From: Candidatus Thorarchaeota archaeon
GTDB taxonomy: Archaea; Asgardarchaeota; Thorarchaeia; Thorarchaeales; Thorarchaeaceae
Length of the DNA: 5,677 nucleotides
Assembly: GCA_016840825.1 (NCBI GenBank)
Contig: JAEORN010000234.1
Coordinates: 1-5,677 of the forward strand
Direction of reading: 5' to 3'
Shown: positions 1 to 5,677 of the stretch, one piece after another
How positions within the stretch are numbered: the stretch's first letter is position 1
Layout: every line of letters starts with the position of its first letter
Made by a program: the position numbers and the translations under genes
The notes under the pieces: model-generated
Databases searched by the model: none
Seen by the model: the letters and a program-made list of their open reading frames with translations, nothing else
What the model was told of the DNA's origin: nothing

Positions 1-119
1 CGACTCGGTTTCCTCAAATGGCGCGTGGGATAGGCTGGGCAGGGTGCGAGTCACTCAAGCTAGCAATCCCGATTCCAATCCGGACCTGTCTTCCACGCTC
101 TTTTTCGGAGGAATCTATC
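1..119. other. Upstream region without a recognised gene
   Basis: This stretch is G/C-richer than most of the window, especially about 21-50. One + strand frame is open from the left edge (position 2) to a TGA at 143-145. It could be the last ~47 residues of an upstream protein overlapping the next gene's start by 26 bases. Another frame would end an upstream protein at the TAG at 31-33. Neither peptide looks like a known family, so I call neither. I see no clear TATA-like box here. The promoter of the following gene is either unrecognised or lies left of the window. Confidence 0.3.
107..111 (+). promoter_or_regulatory. Ribosome binding site of the DUF4037 gene
   Basis: A perfect GGAGG ends 8 bases before the ATG at 120. 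It decides the start. The same reading frame could be extended to an ATG at 18, but that start has no comparable site, and the extra 34 residues do not look like part of the family. Confidence 0.75.
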
Positions 120-1253
120 ATGAGTCCAGACAATCCCACAATTGACCGAACTATGAAGGGTCTAGACCTTAGCCAGGCCTTCTATGAGGAAGCAGTGAAA
201 CCACTCCTAGAGTCAGAGTATCCGGATCTTGTTTACTCAGCTGGTCATCTGGGAGCTGGGTCAGATGTACTAGGTTTTGATACCGATCAATCTAGGGACC
301 ACGATTGGGGACCGAAGCTGTTGATCTTTCTGGGAGAGAAGGACCATGAGAAATACCACGAAGCTCTACACATCTTTCTTGGTCACAATTTGCCTACCAG
401 GATCCATGGATTCCCGGTAAACTTCGGTATCGTTGGCGATGATGGGCCCATCTTTATGCAGTTCTCAGAGGATAGACCACTCAATCACGAAGTCAAGATA
501 GTCACGATCAAGGACTACTTCGAGAGATATCTCGCGCTGAATCCACTTGAGAAGATGAAGCCAATAGATTGGGTTATTCTTCCCGAGCAGCGATTACGAA
601 GTATTGCAGGCGACCGAATATTCCATGACGGACTTGGCCAGTTGAAACCTATAATGGAGAAACTATCATACTATCCTCATGAAGTGTGGTTGTACATCTT
701 GTCGACACAATGGAGAAGAATTGCTCAAGAAGAGCACTTCATGGGACGGTGCGGGCAGGCAGGAGATGAGCTAGGCTCTCGTGTCGTTGGCTCTAGGCTG
801 GTCTACGACATTATGAAACTCTGCTTCGTGATGGAGAAGCAGTATGCCCCATACATCAAATGGTTTGGAACGGGCTTTTCCCAGCTCAGGAGTGCAAATA
901 TTCTGACACCCATCCTCAAGCGCGTGTTCGAGGCTACTTCTTGGGAAGATCGACAAGAACACCTTGTGAAAGCATATGAGATAGTAGCGGGTATGCATAA
1001 TAACCTCGGCATCACAGAACCCATGAAAGCCAAGGTGTCGAATTTCCACGGTCGACCGTTCCTAGTCATTCAAGCTGATGAATTCGCCGAAGCAATCTAT
1101 GCAACGATTCACGATGAGGAGGTCCTGGCCCTTTCGAAGTTTCTCGGAAGTGTTGATCAGTTTGTCAACTCTACCGATGTGTTATCAAAACCGGATCGAT
1201 ATCCGAAGCTCCGGAATATGTATGATTCACTTTCCTTAGAGTACAAGATGTAA
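120..1253 (+). CDS. DUF4037 domain-containing protein, nucleotidyltransferase-like
   Basis: The 377-residue protein reads as a full-length DUF4037 protein, a family without an established reaction. Residues 40-70 carry GHLGAGSDVLGFDTDQSRDH followed by DWG and a hydrophobic strand. The Gly-Ser (47-48) and the later acidic residues D60 and D62 resemble the GS...DxD signature of polymerase-beta-type nucleotidyltransferases, which suggests, but does not show, metal-dependent nucleotide transfer. The rest matches the family pattern as I know it: LRSIAGDRIFHD (159-170), then a conserved helical block at about 184-256 with YYPHEVWLY, GRCGQAGDELGS and YAPYIKWFGTGF. No signal peptide or membrane segment is visible, so it is probably cytosolic. 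The ATG at 120 is chosen because GGAGG precedes it by 8 bases. The gene stands alone, convergent with the SRPBCC gene. The family assignment is strong; the activity and substrate are unknown. Confidence 0.88.
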   Translation: MSPDNPTIDRTMKGLDLSQAFYEEAVKPLLESEYPDLVYSAGHLGAGSDVLGFDTDQSRDHDWGPKLLIFLGEKDHEKYHEALHIFLGHNLPTRIHGFPVNFGIVGDDGPIFMQFSEDRPLNHEVKIVTIKDYFERYLALNPLEKMKPIDWVILPEQRLRSIAGDRIFHDGLGQLKPIMEKLSYYPHEVWLYILSTQWRRIAQEEHFMGRCGQAGDELGSRVVGSRLVYDIMKLCFVMEKQYAPYIKWFGTGFSQLRSANILTPILKRVFEATSWEDRQEHLVKAYEIVAGMHNNLGITEPMKAKVSNFHGRPFLVIQADEFAEAIYATIHDEEVLALSKFLGSVDQFVNSTDVLSKPDRYPKLRNMYDSLSLEYKM

Positions 1254-1309
1254 GAGGTTTGAAGAGTTTCTATGTTAGCCTCATCGGAAAGTTAAGGGTA
1301 CCAGTTTCG

Positions 1310-1335
1310 AAAAAGTGAATTTTACACCTATTCAC
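1310..1335 (-). terminator. Hairpin plus T run, likely terminator of the SRPBCC gene
   Basis: Read on the minus strand, GTGAAT and ATTCAC (1330-1335 and 1315-1320) form a perfect 6-bp stem around a 9-base loop. Five T residues (1310-1314) follow directly. The hairpin begins about 45 bases past the SRPBCC stop. It resembles an intrinsic terminator, and a T run alone can also end transcription in archaea. The stem is short and A/T-rich, so the call is moderate. Read on the + strand, no T run follows the stem. Confidence 0.45.
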
Positions 1336-1379
1336 AAAATCATTGTCAATTTGGCATACAGCTCACTAAGAATCGTTCC

Positions 1380-1874
1380 TCAAAATTCAGGATGCTCATC
1401 CAACCAAGCAGAAAGATTCTGAAAAGTATCTTCGTTTCGCTTATTGATGAACTTATACAATCTATTCCCCATCAAACGATAAAGGAAAGGCAATTTCTTG
1501 AGATTGAATCGTTCCTCAAAGTGCACTCTCGTCCTTCCCCCATCAATTGGTTCTAATCGAATCAGTCCATTGGTATCCAGTCCAGGTTTAAGACCCATCA
1601 TTGTATATGTATAGCCAACGTTTGGTTTGACATCAGTCACCAATTCGAGTGAACACCGTGACCCCCAAGGTAATTTGTATTGCACACGTCTAATGAGTCC
1701 ATTGCCATCTTTATCTCCGGGATAAAGAATCTCTATATCAATCACAATAGCTTGTGTGAATTGTTTCCAGAGATCATAATCTTGCATGAGTGCCCAAATC
1801 TTCTCTGAAGGATGTGGAAGCTCTATTTCGAAGACATGTTCCTTAATCATTTCTATACACAAAAAACTGAACAC
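1380..1874 (-). CDS. SRPBCC (START-like / polyketide cyclase-like) family protein
   Basis: This small soluble protein (164 residues from the GTG, 156 from the ATG at 1850) has the helix-grip pattern of the SRPBCC superfamily. A first strand (HVFEIELP, 13-20) is followed by PSEKIWALMQDYDLWKQF, the two short helices that close the cavity. Several antiparallel strands follow, including GNGLIRRVQYKLPWG (57-71), CSLELVTDVKP and GGRTRVHFEERFNL (112-125). A long C-terminal helix runs from about 128 to 160. Proteins with this fold bind hydrophobic ligands such as lipids, sterols and polyketides, and some act as cyclases or hydrolases. No catalytic residue can be named, so ligand and role stay open. 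The start is uncertain: the GTG at 1874 lies only 3-4 bases after a perfect GGAGGA, while the ATG at 1850 fits the domain edge better but lacks a nearby site. The gene is divergent from the acyl-CoA synthetase gene and may share a control region with it. Confidence 0.82.
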   Translation of the reverse strand: MFSFLCIEMIKEHVFEIELPHPSEKIWALMQDYDLWKQFTQAIVIDIEILYPGDKDGNGLIRRVQYKLPWGSRCSLELVTDVKPNVGYTYTMMGLKPGLDTNGLIRLEPIDGGRTRVHFEERFNLKKLPFLYRLMGNRLYKFINKRNEDTFQNLSAWLDEHPEF

Positions 1875-1877
1875 AAA

Positions 1878-1883
1878 TCCTCC
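1878..1883 (-). promoter_or_regulatory. GGAGGA ribosome binding site, oddly close to the GTG start
   Basis: On the minus strand GGAGGA is followed by TTT and then the GTG at 1874. The spacing is 3-4 bases, against 7-9 for the DUF4037, hydrolase and CPBP genes here. The next in-frame ATG (1850) is more than 25 bases away, too far to be served by this site. If a TATA-like AT-rich stretch around 1884-1890 were the promoter, the transcript would begin near 1860 and only the ATG could be used. The sequence alone does not settle it. Confidence 0.5.
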
Positions 1884-1965
1884 AAATAAGAATGACTGCT
1901 AAATGAGTTGAAGTATTGAAGTTCTGGCAAACAAAAGAGACTAAGCAAACTATCTCCTAAAGAAT

Positions 1966-1978
1966 CCGGAAGATATTT
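1966..1978 (+). promoter_or_regulatory. Candidate archaeal promoter (BRE/TATA) of the acyl-CoA synthetase gene
   Basis: The purine-rich CCGGAA followed by GATATTT resembles a TFB-recognition element and TATA box. A start about 25 bases downstream, near 2000, would leave a leader of some 20 bases that includes the AGGTG/GGAG ribosome binding site at 2011-2017. The match is by eye and degenerate, in an A/T-rich intergenic region. Confidence 0.33.
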
Positions 1979-2022
1979 CACCTTCGGACATAATCAGGCA
2001 ATATCATAGAAGGTGGAGATGC

Positions 2023-3567
2023 ATGAATCGAATTCCCTTTCATCCACTCGATATTGGTATGCTTTTAACACGGAATTCCAAGTATCGCCCAAATCATCTT
2101 GGAATTGTGGTTGAGGATACCCGGCTTACCTATCAAGAGTTTAACAGGAATGTAAATTGTGCCGCAAATATGTTGCGAAAATTAGGTGCAGAAAAGGGAG
2201 ATAAGATTGCGTTAGTCCTACCAAATTGCCTTGAATTGCTTGAACTTTATTGGGCGATAGCTAAACTTGGTGCAGTAGCTGTACCTCTGAGTACTCTACT
2301 AATGAGTCGCGGATATAAGTCACTCATCAATGATTCAGACGCCAAGATTGTCATAACAAGTTCTCTGTATATGACTATCCTTGAGGATATCAAACAGGAA
2401 TTGACCAATGTCAAAGAATTCATTCTCATTGATTTCCCCTCAAATGACGAATACAAGAATTATCATTCTCTGAAGGCAGAAGCTAGCGACAAAGAACCCA
2501 ATGTCGAGGAAATTAATGAGAATGCCCCCTACAACATTATCTACAGCAGTGGAACAACTGGCTTACCAAAGGGTATTGTTCTATCGCATTATGTTCGTTC
2601 ATATTATGCCACTCTATTTGCTTCAAGTTTCAGAATGACTCCTGAGAGTATAATCATTCATTCAGGCTCTATTGTATTCAATGGAGCTTTTGTTACTATG
2701 ATGCCAGCCATGTTTCTTGGAGCCACGTTTCTACTCAAACTCAAATTCGATGCCCAAGAATTCATTGAAACAGTCAAACGTGAAAAAGTCACTCATGTGA
2801 TTATGGTCCCTTCACAATTAATCGCGATTCTAAATGCTCCAAACTGTTCAAGGGAGGCTCTAGAATCGCTAGAAATGGTTTGCTCAGTCGGAGCTCCCTT
2901 ACATATGGATGTGAAAGAGAAGCTCAATAAGCTCCTGCCCAATCGGTTTTACGAGCTTTACGGTTTAACGGAAGGTTTCCTAACAGTCTTGGACAGAACT
3001 CATTATGCTACCAAACCAGGATCAGTAGGCATTCCCCCACCATTCTTCAAGATGAGAATTGTAAATGATCAGGATCAGGATGTTCCAGTAGGAGAGATTG
3101 GAGAAATAATAGGAAATGGACCGACCTTGATGACCGAGTACTACAAACGTCCAGAATTGACTTCAGAGGCCATGAGAGATGGGTGGCTTCATTCAGGAGA
3201 TTTGGGTTATCTAGATGATGATGGATTTCTTTTTTTGGTTGATCGGAAAAAAGACATGATAATTTCTGGAGGAGTAAATGTCTATCCAAAGGATATCGAA
3301 GAAGTCGTAGTACAACATCCTTCTGTCAGAGAAGTCGCAGTGTTCGGAATCCCTGATGAAAAATGGGGAGAGGCATCCGTGGCTGCAGTTGTACTAAACG
3401 ATTCAACATCAATCGCATCGAATGAGCTGATGAACTGGGTAAATGAGAGAGTTGGAGCCAAGTTTCAGCGAATTCAACAAGTTCTGATTCTAGATGAGTT
3501 TCCGAGAAGCATATCTGGGAAGATACTCAAACGAGAACTACGTGAGAAGTTCACAGTTAGGAAGTAA
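2023..3567 (+). CDS. AMP-forming acyl-CoA synthetase (long-/medium-chain fatty acid-CoA ligase-like)
   Basis: The 514-residue protein is a complete member of the ANL (acyl/aryl-CoA synthetase, NRPS adenylation, luciferase) superfamily. These enzymes activate a carboxylic acid with ATP to an acyl-AMP and transfer it to CoA. The core motifs are intact: the phosphate-binding loop YSSGTTGLPKGIVLSH (174-189), YELYGLTEG (310-318), GWLHSGD with the ribose-binding Asp at 393, and the hinge region LVDRKKDMIISGGVNVYP (405-422). PRSISGKILKREL contains the adenylation Lys at 500. Length and motif order are those of standalone fatty-acid or related CoA ligases; there is no carrier domain. The acid cannot be read from the sequence: fatty, aryl or dicarboxylic acids are all possible. 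AGGTG and GGAG sit 7 and 5 bases before the ATG. It has no signal peptide or membrane segment and is presumably cytosolic. It is divergent from the SRPBCC gene and converges on the hydrolase gene. Confidence 0.93.
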   Translation: MNRIPFHPLDIGMLLTRNSKYRPNHLGIVVEDTRLTYQEFNRNVNCAANMLRKLGAEKGDKIALVLPNCLELLELYWAIAKLGAVAVPLSTLLMSRGYKSLINDSDAKIVITSSLYMTILEDIKQELTNVKEFILIDFPSNDEYKNYHSLKAEASDKEPNVEEINENAPYNIIYSSGTTGLPKGIVLSHYVRSYYATLFASSFRMTPESIIIHSGSIVFNGAFVTMMPAMFLGATFLLKLKFDAQEFIETVKREKVTHVIMVPSQLIAILNAPNCSREALESLEMVCSVGAPLHMDVKEKLNKLLPNRFYELYGLTEGFLTVLDRTHYATKPGSVGIPPPFFKMRIVNDQDQDVPVGEIGEIIGNGPTLMTEYYKRPELTSEAMRDGWLHSGDLGYLDDDGFLFLVDRKKDMIISGGVNVYPKDIEEVVVQHPSVREVAVFGIPDEKWGEASVAAVVLNDSTSIASNELMNWVNERVGAKFQRIQQVLILDEFPRSISGKILKRELREKFTVRK

Positions 3568-3576
3568 TAGAAGGAT

Positions 3577-3590
3577 TGAATTGGGATTCA
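3577..3590. terminator. Small inverted repeat between convergent stops
   Basis: TGAAT and ATTCA form a perfect 5-bp stem around a 4-base loop. It lies in the middle of the 28 bases separating the stops of the acyl-CoA synthetase and hydrolase genes. Its position suits a bidirectional terminator. However, the stem is short and no T run follows on either strand, so it may be chance. Confidence 0.22.
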
Positions 3591-3595
3591 TAAAA

Positions 3596-4438
3596 TCAAT
3601 CGAAATTCTCTTTCAACCAATCAATTACGTGTCGAGAGCATAGGCTGTGTGTTTCAGCATGCTTTGCACCAGGAATTACTTGGAATGATTTATGCTCACT
3701 CGGAACTTCATCAAAGAAAGCACGAGCTGCATCTGTAGTGAATATTTCATCCTCTTCTCCTATACCTACGAGAACTGGGAGATTCAGTCGCTCAGGAAAC
3801 TGGAATTTTTTCATAAACCTCTCAGCACTGAGGATATTTAGAAACCGAGGAGAATATTTGAAGTTGAATAAAGGATCATCTGTTCCAGACATACCTTCCC
3901 GCTTGTATTCAATAACAGGACGTCTGTAGGCGAAAATCATCTTCCCGATGGTCTTTAGCTTCTCCCCAGTTGACATTTCAGGGAATGCGCCAGGAGTGAT
4001 GGATCTCCCAATACTCAAAAAAATCAATCCATCAATTTGATCTTTACAATAAGCTATAGCCTCTGAAACCACAACATTACCTAGGCTGCTACCCAGAAGA
4101 ACAACTTTTGAGAATCCCTTAGCTTTGACAAAATTGATACATTCGCTAATGTCATTTTGAAGTCTCGTTTTACTTGGGTAATCACCTCTTATTCCATCAG
4201 ATAGGCCGTGCCCTCGTAAATCAAACCCGTATGTAGAAAAGCCGGCATCAGCAAGTGGAGTACCCAATGTATCATACGCTCCACTATATGCAGTTATTCC
4301 ATGAAAAATGATAGTTGCAGTATTTGATGAAACCGAAGGCTCCCATTTATGTAAAAACAGAGTTTTGCCATCTGAAGCTGGAATTAGATCATGAGGTTTA
4401 TCAAAATCTGCTCGAAGTTTCTTTACATCGATATCCAT
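3596..4438 (-). CDS. Alpha/beta hydrolase, monoacylglycerol lipase-like (Hydrolase_4)
   Basis: The 280-residue protein is a complete alpha/beta hydrolase of the serine aminopeptidase S33/Hydrolase_4 type, which includes monoacylglycerol lipases and lysophospholipases. The oxyanion loop is IIFHGITAYSGAY (43-55). YGFDLRGHGLSDGIRGDYPS (70-89) is the signature typical of the monoglyceride-lipase branch. The nucleophile elbow GSSLG (116-120) places the catalytic Ser at 118. The probable acid is D230 in VGIGEEDEIF, and the probable base is H260 in PGAKHAETH. A cap region lies between about 145 and 210. There is no signal peptide, so it should act inside the cell. AGGAG ends 9 bases before the ATG, supporting this start. 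The substrate is likely an ester, perhaps an acylglycerol, but other ester, thioester or peptide substrates remain possible. It sits tail to tail with an acyl-CoA synthetase that could use a released acid. Confidence 0.9.
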   Translation of the reverse strand: MDIDVKKLRADFDKPHDLIPASDGKTLFLHKWEPSVSSNTATIIFHGITAYSGAYDTLGTPLADAGFSTYGFDLRGHGLSDGIRGDYPSKTRLQNDISECINFVKAKGFSKVVLLGSSLGNVVVSEAIAYCKDQIDGLIFLSIGRSITPGAFPEMSTGEKLKTIGKMIFAYRRPVIEYKREGMSGTDDPLFNFKYSPRFLNILSAERFMKKFQFPERLNLPVLVGIGEEDEIFTTDAARAFFDEVPSEHKSFQVIPGAKHAETHSLCSRHVIDWLKENFD

Positions 4439-4480
4439 CGGGTCTATCTCCTGTCAGCTCATACGATACACTTCTTTTTA

Positions 4481-4490
4481 GATTTAAATC
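4481..4490 (-). promoter_or_regulatory. Candidate TATA box of the alpha/beta hydrolase gene
   Basis: GATTTAAATC is a perfect 10-base palindrome with an ATTTAAAT core. Transcription starting about 25 bases downstream on the minus strand, near 4460, would give a leader of about 20 bases that still contains the AGGAG site at 4448-4452. The symmetry means it could also be a protein-binding half-site pair rather than a TATA box. Confidence 0.38.
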
Positions 4491-4543
4491 ATGCCATATT
4501 AGGTCTTACACAGGAGGTTGGTGTTGTCCTGCATACTAGGTAT

Positions 4544-4599
4544 CGCTGCATCAGTAGTCAAACGTTCAGAGAAGTGAGTCAATTAGAATCAGTGCAGCG
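4544..4599. repeat. Spaced inverted repeat in the divergent intergenic region
   Basis: CGCTGCA at 4544-4550 and TGCAGCG at 4593-4599 are exact reverse complements, separated by 42 bases. An RNA from either strand could pair them. They lie upstream of both the hydrolase and the CPBP gene, within the 260-base non-coding stretch from 4439 to 4698. No RNA family is recognised and no open frame there is convincing. A 7-base match at this distance can occur by chance. Confidence 0.25.
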
Positions 4600-4636
4600 T
4601 TCCCAAGGAGCTTACACAAATTTTGCGTTGATGTGG

Positions 4637-4652
4637 ATTATTATTATAATAT
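4637..4652 (+). promoter_or_regulatory. Candidate TATA box of the CPBP protease gene
   Basis: Sixteen consecutive A/T bases include TTATAATA at 4644-4651. Transcription would begin near 4672, giving a leader of roughly 27 bases before the TTG at 4699, with the AGGTG site inside it. The box overlaps the codons that would be used if translation began at the GTG at 4633, which argues against that longer start. Confidence 0.45.
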
Positions 4653-4685
4653 CCTCTGCGAATCGAAATTGTATCTATCACTAAT

Positions 4686-4690
4686 AGGTG
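4686..4690 (+). promoter_or_regulatory. Ribosome binding site deciding the CPBP start
   Basis: AGGTG ends 8 bases before the TTG at 4699. The same motif precedes the acyl-CoA synthetase ATG by 7 bases. The upstream GTG at 4633 has its nearest purine-rich site (AAGGAG, 4605-4610) 22 bases away, too far to act. Confidence 0.5.
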
Positions 4691-4698
4691 TATTCAAT

Positions 4699-5565
4699 TT
4701 GAAATCCACAATTAACTCAGAAACTAAGGAAGTCATTCTATTCTTTATCTTGACCGTGGCATGGACATGGTTGTTTTGGAGCGTCGCCGCCTTAATTACA
4801 AATGGTGTAGTATCTATTGAAGTATCTGCTGATTTGTTCACAGCCTTTGGAGGGCTTGGACCAATTATATTTGCCCTCATTCTAACTTTTCGTGCAAATG
4901 GAAAAGACGGAGTTATTCGCTTACTCAAGAGAGGAGCGAATTACAAATTCAACAAGAGATGGTGGGCTCCCATTATTCTATTGGTCCCCCTAATCTTCAT
5001 TGCATCATATTACATTCTAGGTGCAATTGAAACGGTTCCTGCACTTGATGGTCCTAGGTTCCTCGAGCAGTTTCCAACGAAGTTCATCTACTTCTTCTTT
5101 CTTGTTGCTGTCGCAGAGGAGTTTGGCTGGAGAGGTTTCGCATTGGATCGGCTTCAAACCAGATTCCGATCTTCAAGATACACTGCAGTGATATCAAGCA
5201 TAGTCCTAGGGATTGTTTGGGGATTATGGCATCTTCCGTTCTTCTTCACCTCTGGCACTTCACAGGAAGGATGGCCGCTTGCCTTATTCATGTGGCTGGT
5301 AATCACTGTCACCATACTATTCACCTGGCTACACAACAATACCGGCGGGAGTGTTCTAACTGCTCTGTTCTTTCATACGATGTTCAATCTCGCTGTGAAC
5401 TTCATTCCAATATTCCTGCTTCATTTCTATTACCCTAGTGCATCGAACGATCTTTCATTCCTGATTGTGAATGCTATCACCACTAGCATAGTACTACTTG
5501 TCATTGCTTACTGGGGGCCAAAGAACCTCTCTCGACAGGAGCGGAGAGAAACAAGTACGCAATGA
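4699..5565 (+). CDS. CPBP family intramembrane glutamic protease (CAAX protease/Rce1-like)
   Basis: From the TTG the protein has 288 residues. Its three family motifs are all present: EEFGWRG (E140, E141, R145; the EExxxR motif), WGLWHLPFF with H178 (the FxxxH position, Trp in place of Phe) and HTMFN with H226 and N230 (HxxxN). These form the catalytic site of the CPBP/Rce1 group, which cleaves or binds proteins within the membrane. Eukaryotic Rce1 trims prenylated CAAX proteins, and bacterial relatives act in bacteriocin immunity or signalling. About eight membrane segments are visible, near 11-32, 44-64, 88-110, 128-143, 161-182, 192-210, 218-243 and 253-272. A charged tail follows. The target is unknown. 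A longer form from the GTG at 4633 adds 22 residues, but those codons overlap the likely TATA box and have no ribosome binding site. The gene is divergent from the hydrolase. Confidence 0.88.
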   Translation: MKSTINSETKEVILFFILTVAWTWLFWSVAALITNGVVSIEVSADLFTAFGGLGPIIFALILTFRANGKDGVIRLLKRGANYKFNKRWWAPIILLVPLIFIASYYILGAIETVPALDGPRFLEQFPTKFIYFFFLVAVAEEFGWRGFALDRLQTRFRSSRYTAVISSIVLGIVWGLWHLPFFFTSGTSQEGWPLALFMWLVITVTILFTWLHNNTGGSVLTALFFHTMFNLAVNFIPIFLLHFYYPSASNDLSFLIVNAITTSIVLLVIAYWGPKNLSRQERRETSTQ

Positions 5566-5613
5566 GGGAAACACCATTATCTTGCTCTTGGCACAACACG
5601 CTAGAACAATGCA

Positions 5614-5619
5614 AAGGAG
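5614..5619 (+). promoter_or_regulatory. Ribosome binding site of the truncated last gene
   Basis: AAGGAG followed by AGG (5614-5622) lies 7-10 bases before the ATG at 5630. It is the strongest purine tract after the CPBP stop. It is the main reason to think a gene begins there. Confidence 0.42.
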
Positions 5620-5629
5620 AGGTTTTGGT

Positions 5630-5677
5630 ATGATAGCAGGAAACAGAGTCAATTATTGTTTGATCTTGTCTATGAAC
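5630..5677 (+). CDS. Start of an unidentified protein, cut by the window edge
   Basis: An ATG with a well-placed AAGGAG opens a frame of 16 codons with no stop before the window ends, reading MIAGNRVNYCLILSMN. This is too short to assign a family. The run YCLILSM is mildly hydrophobic. The 64-base gap from the CPBP stop could hold a promoter (an ATTATCTT stretch lies near 5576-5583), or the gene could be co-transcribed with the protease. It may also be a chance ATG. Confidence 0.4.
   Translation, partial: MIAGNRVNYCLILSMN

Noticed and set aside
45..90. tRNA-like 3' half with a TTCCAAT segment resembling a T loop and a CCA at 92-94
   Set aside because: The flanking stem pairs only three of five positions, the loop has C where a purine is expected, and no acceptor-stem partner is found upstream.
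18..119. N-terminal extension of the DUF4037 protein to the ATG at 18
   Set aside because: It has no ribosome binding site, whereas GGAGG stands 8 bases before the ATG at 120. The extra 34 residues do not resemble the family.
771..1069. Minus-strand reading frames within the DUF4037 gene
   Set aside because: They are antisense to a well-supported coding region, and neither translation resembles a known protein family.
120..1253. Slightly higher GC in the DUF4037 gene as a sign of gene transfer
   Set aside because: Hand counts of single lines vary from about 32 to 53 percent across the other genes as well, so the difference is not outside local variation.
4315..4684. Two overlapping small + strand frames running through the start of the hydrolase gene and the intergenic region
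   Set aside because: Their first parts are antisense to the hydrolase, the translations resemble no family, and they cross two likely promoters.
5528..5549. Inverted repeat TCTCTC/GAGAGA near the end of the CPBP gene as a terminator
   Set aside because: It lies inside the coding region, is low-complexity, and no T run follows on the + strand.
1..5677. A defence or toxin-antitoxin system built around the CPBP protease
   Set aside because: CPBP proteins can act in immunity to bacteriocins, but no bacteriocin, transporter, nuclease or other defence gene is visible in the window.

Overview
The window holds five complete protein genes and the first codons of a sixth, and no rRNA, tRNA, CRISPR array or mobile element that I can support. 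A/T-rich TATA-like boxes lie 40-60 bases upstream of several starts and would give short leaders. Purine-rich ribosome binding sites of the GGAGG or AGGTG type follow them. This arrangement fits an archaeon, perhaps an Asgard-type (Thorarchaeota-like) lineage with mid-40s or lower GC. The taxonomic call is inference: every family present also occurs in bacteria, and no marker gene is here.

Layout, left to right. Positions 1-119 are a short upstream region with no clear gene. A DUF4037 protein follows on the + strand (120-1253). A 126-base convergent gap contains a hairpin with a T run on the minus strand. Next is a SRPBCC (START-like, polyketide-cyclase-like) protein on the minus strand (1380-1874). 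A 148-base divergent promoter region separates it from an AMP-forming acyl-CoA synthetase on the + strand (2023-3567). That gene meets a monoacylglycerol-lipase-like alpha/beta hydrolase (minus, 3596-4438) tail to tail, with 28 bases between the stops. A 260-base divergent intergenic region then leads into a CPBP (CAAX-protease/Rce1-like) membrane protease on the + strand, which I start at a TTG at 4699. After 64 bases a new reading frame with its own ribosome binding site opens at 5630 and runs off the edge.

The strand pattern is + - + - + (+). Each of the five complete genes therefore appears to have its own promoter, and nothing here forces an operon. A loose lipid theme links the middle genes. 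The hydrolase could release fatty acids or other acyl groups from esters, the ligase could activate them as CoA thioesters, and the SRPBCC protein has a fold that commonly binds hydrophobic ligands. This is a contextual hypothesis, not something the sequence proves. The DUF4037 protein and the CPBP protease have no obvious tie to that theme.

I did not find a convincing new multi-gene system. The points most worth a second look are the DUF4037 protein with its nucleotidyltransferase-like motif, the lipase/ligase pair, and the start-site and promoter reassignment of the CPBP gene.
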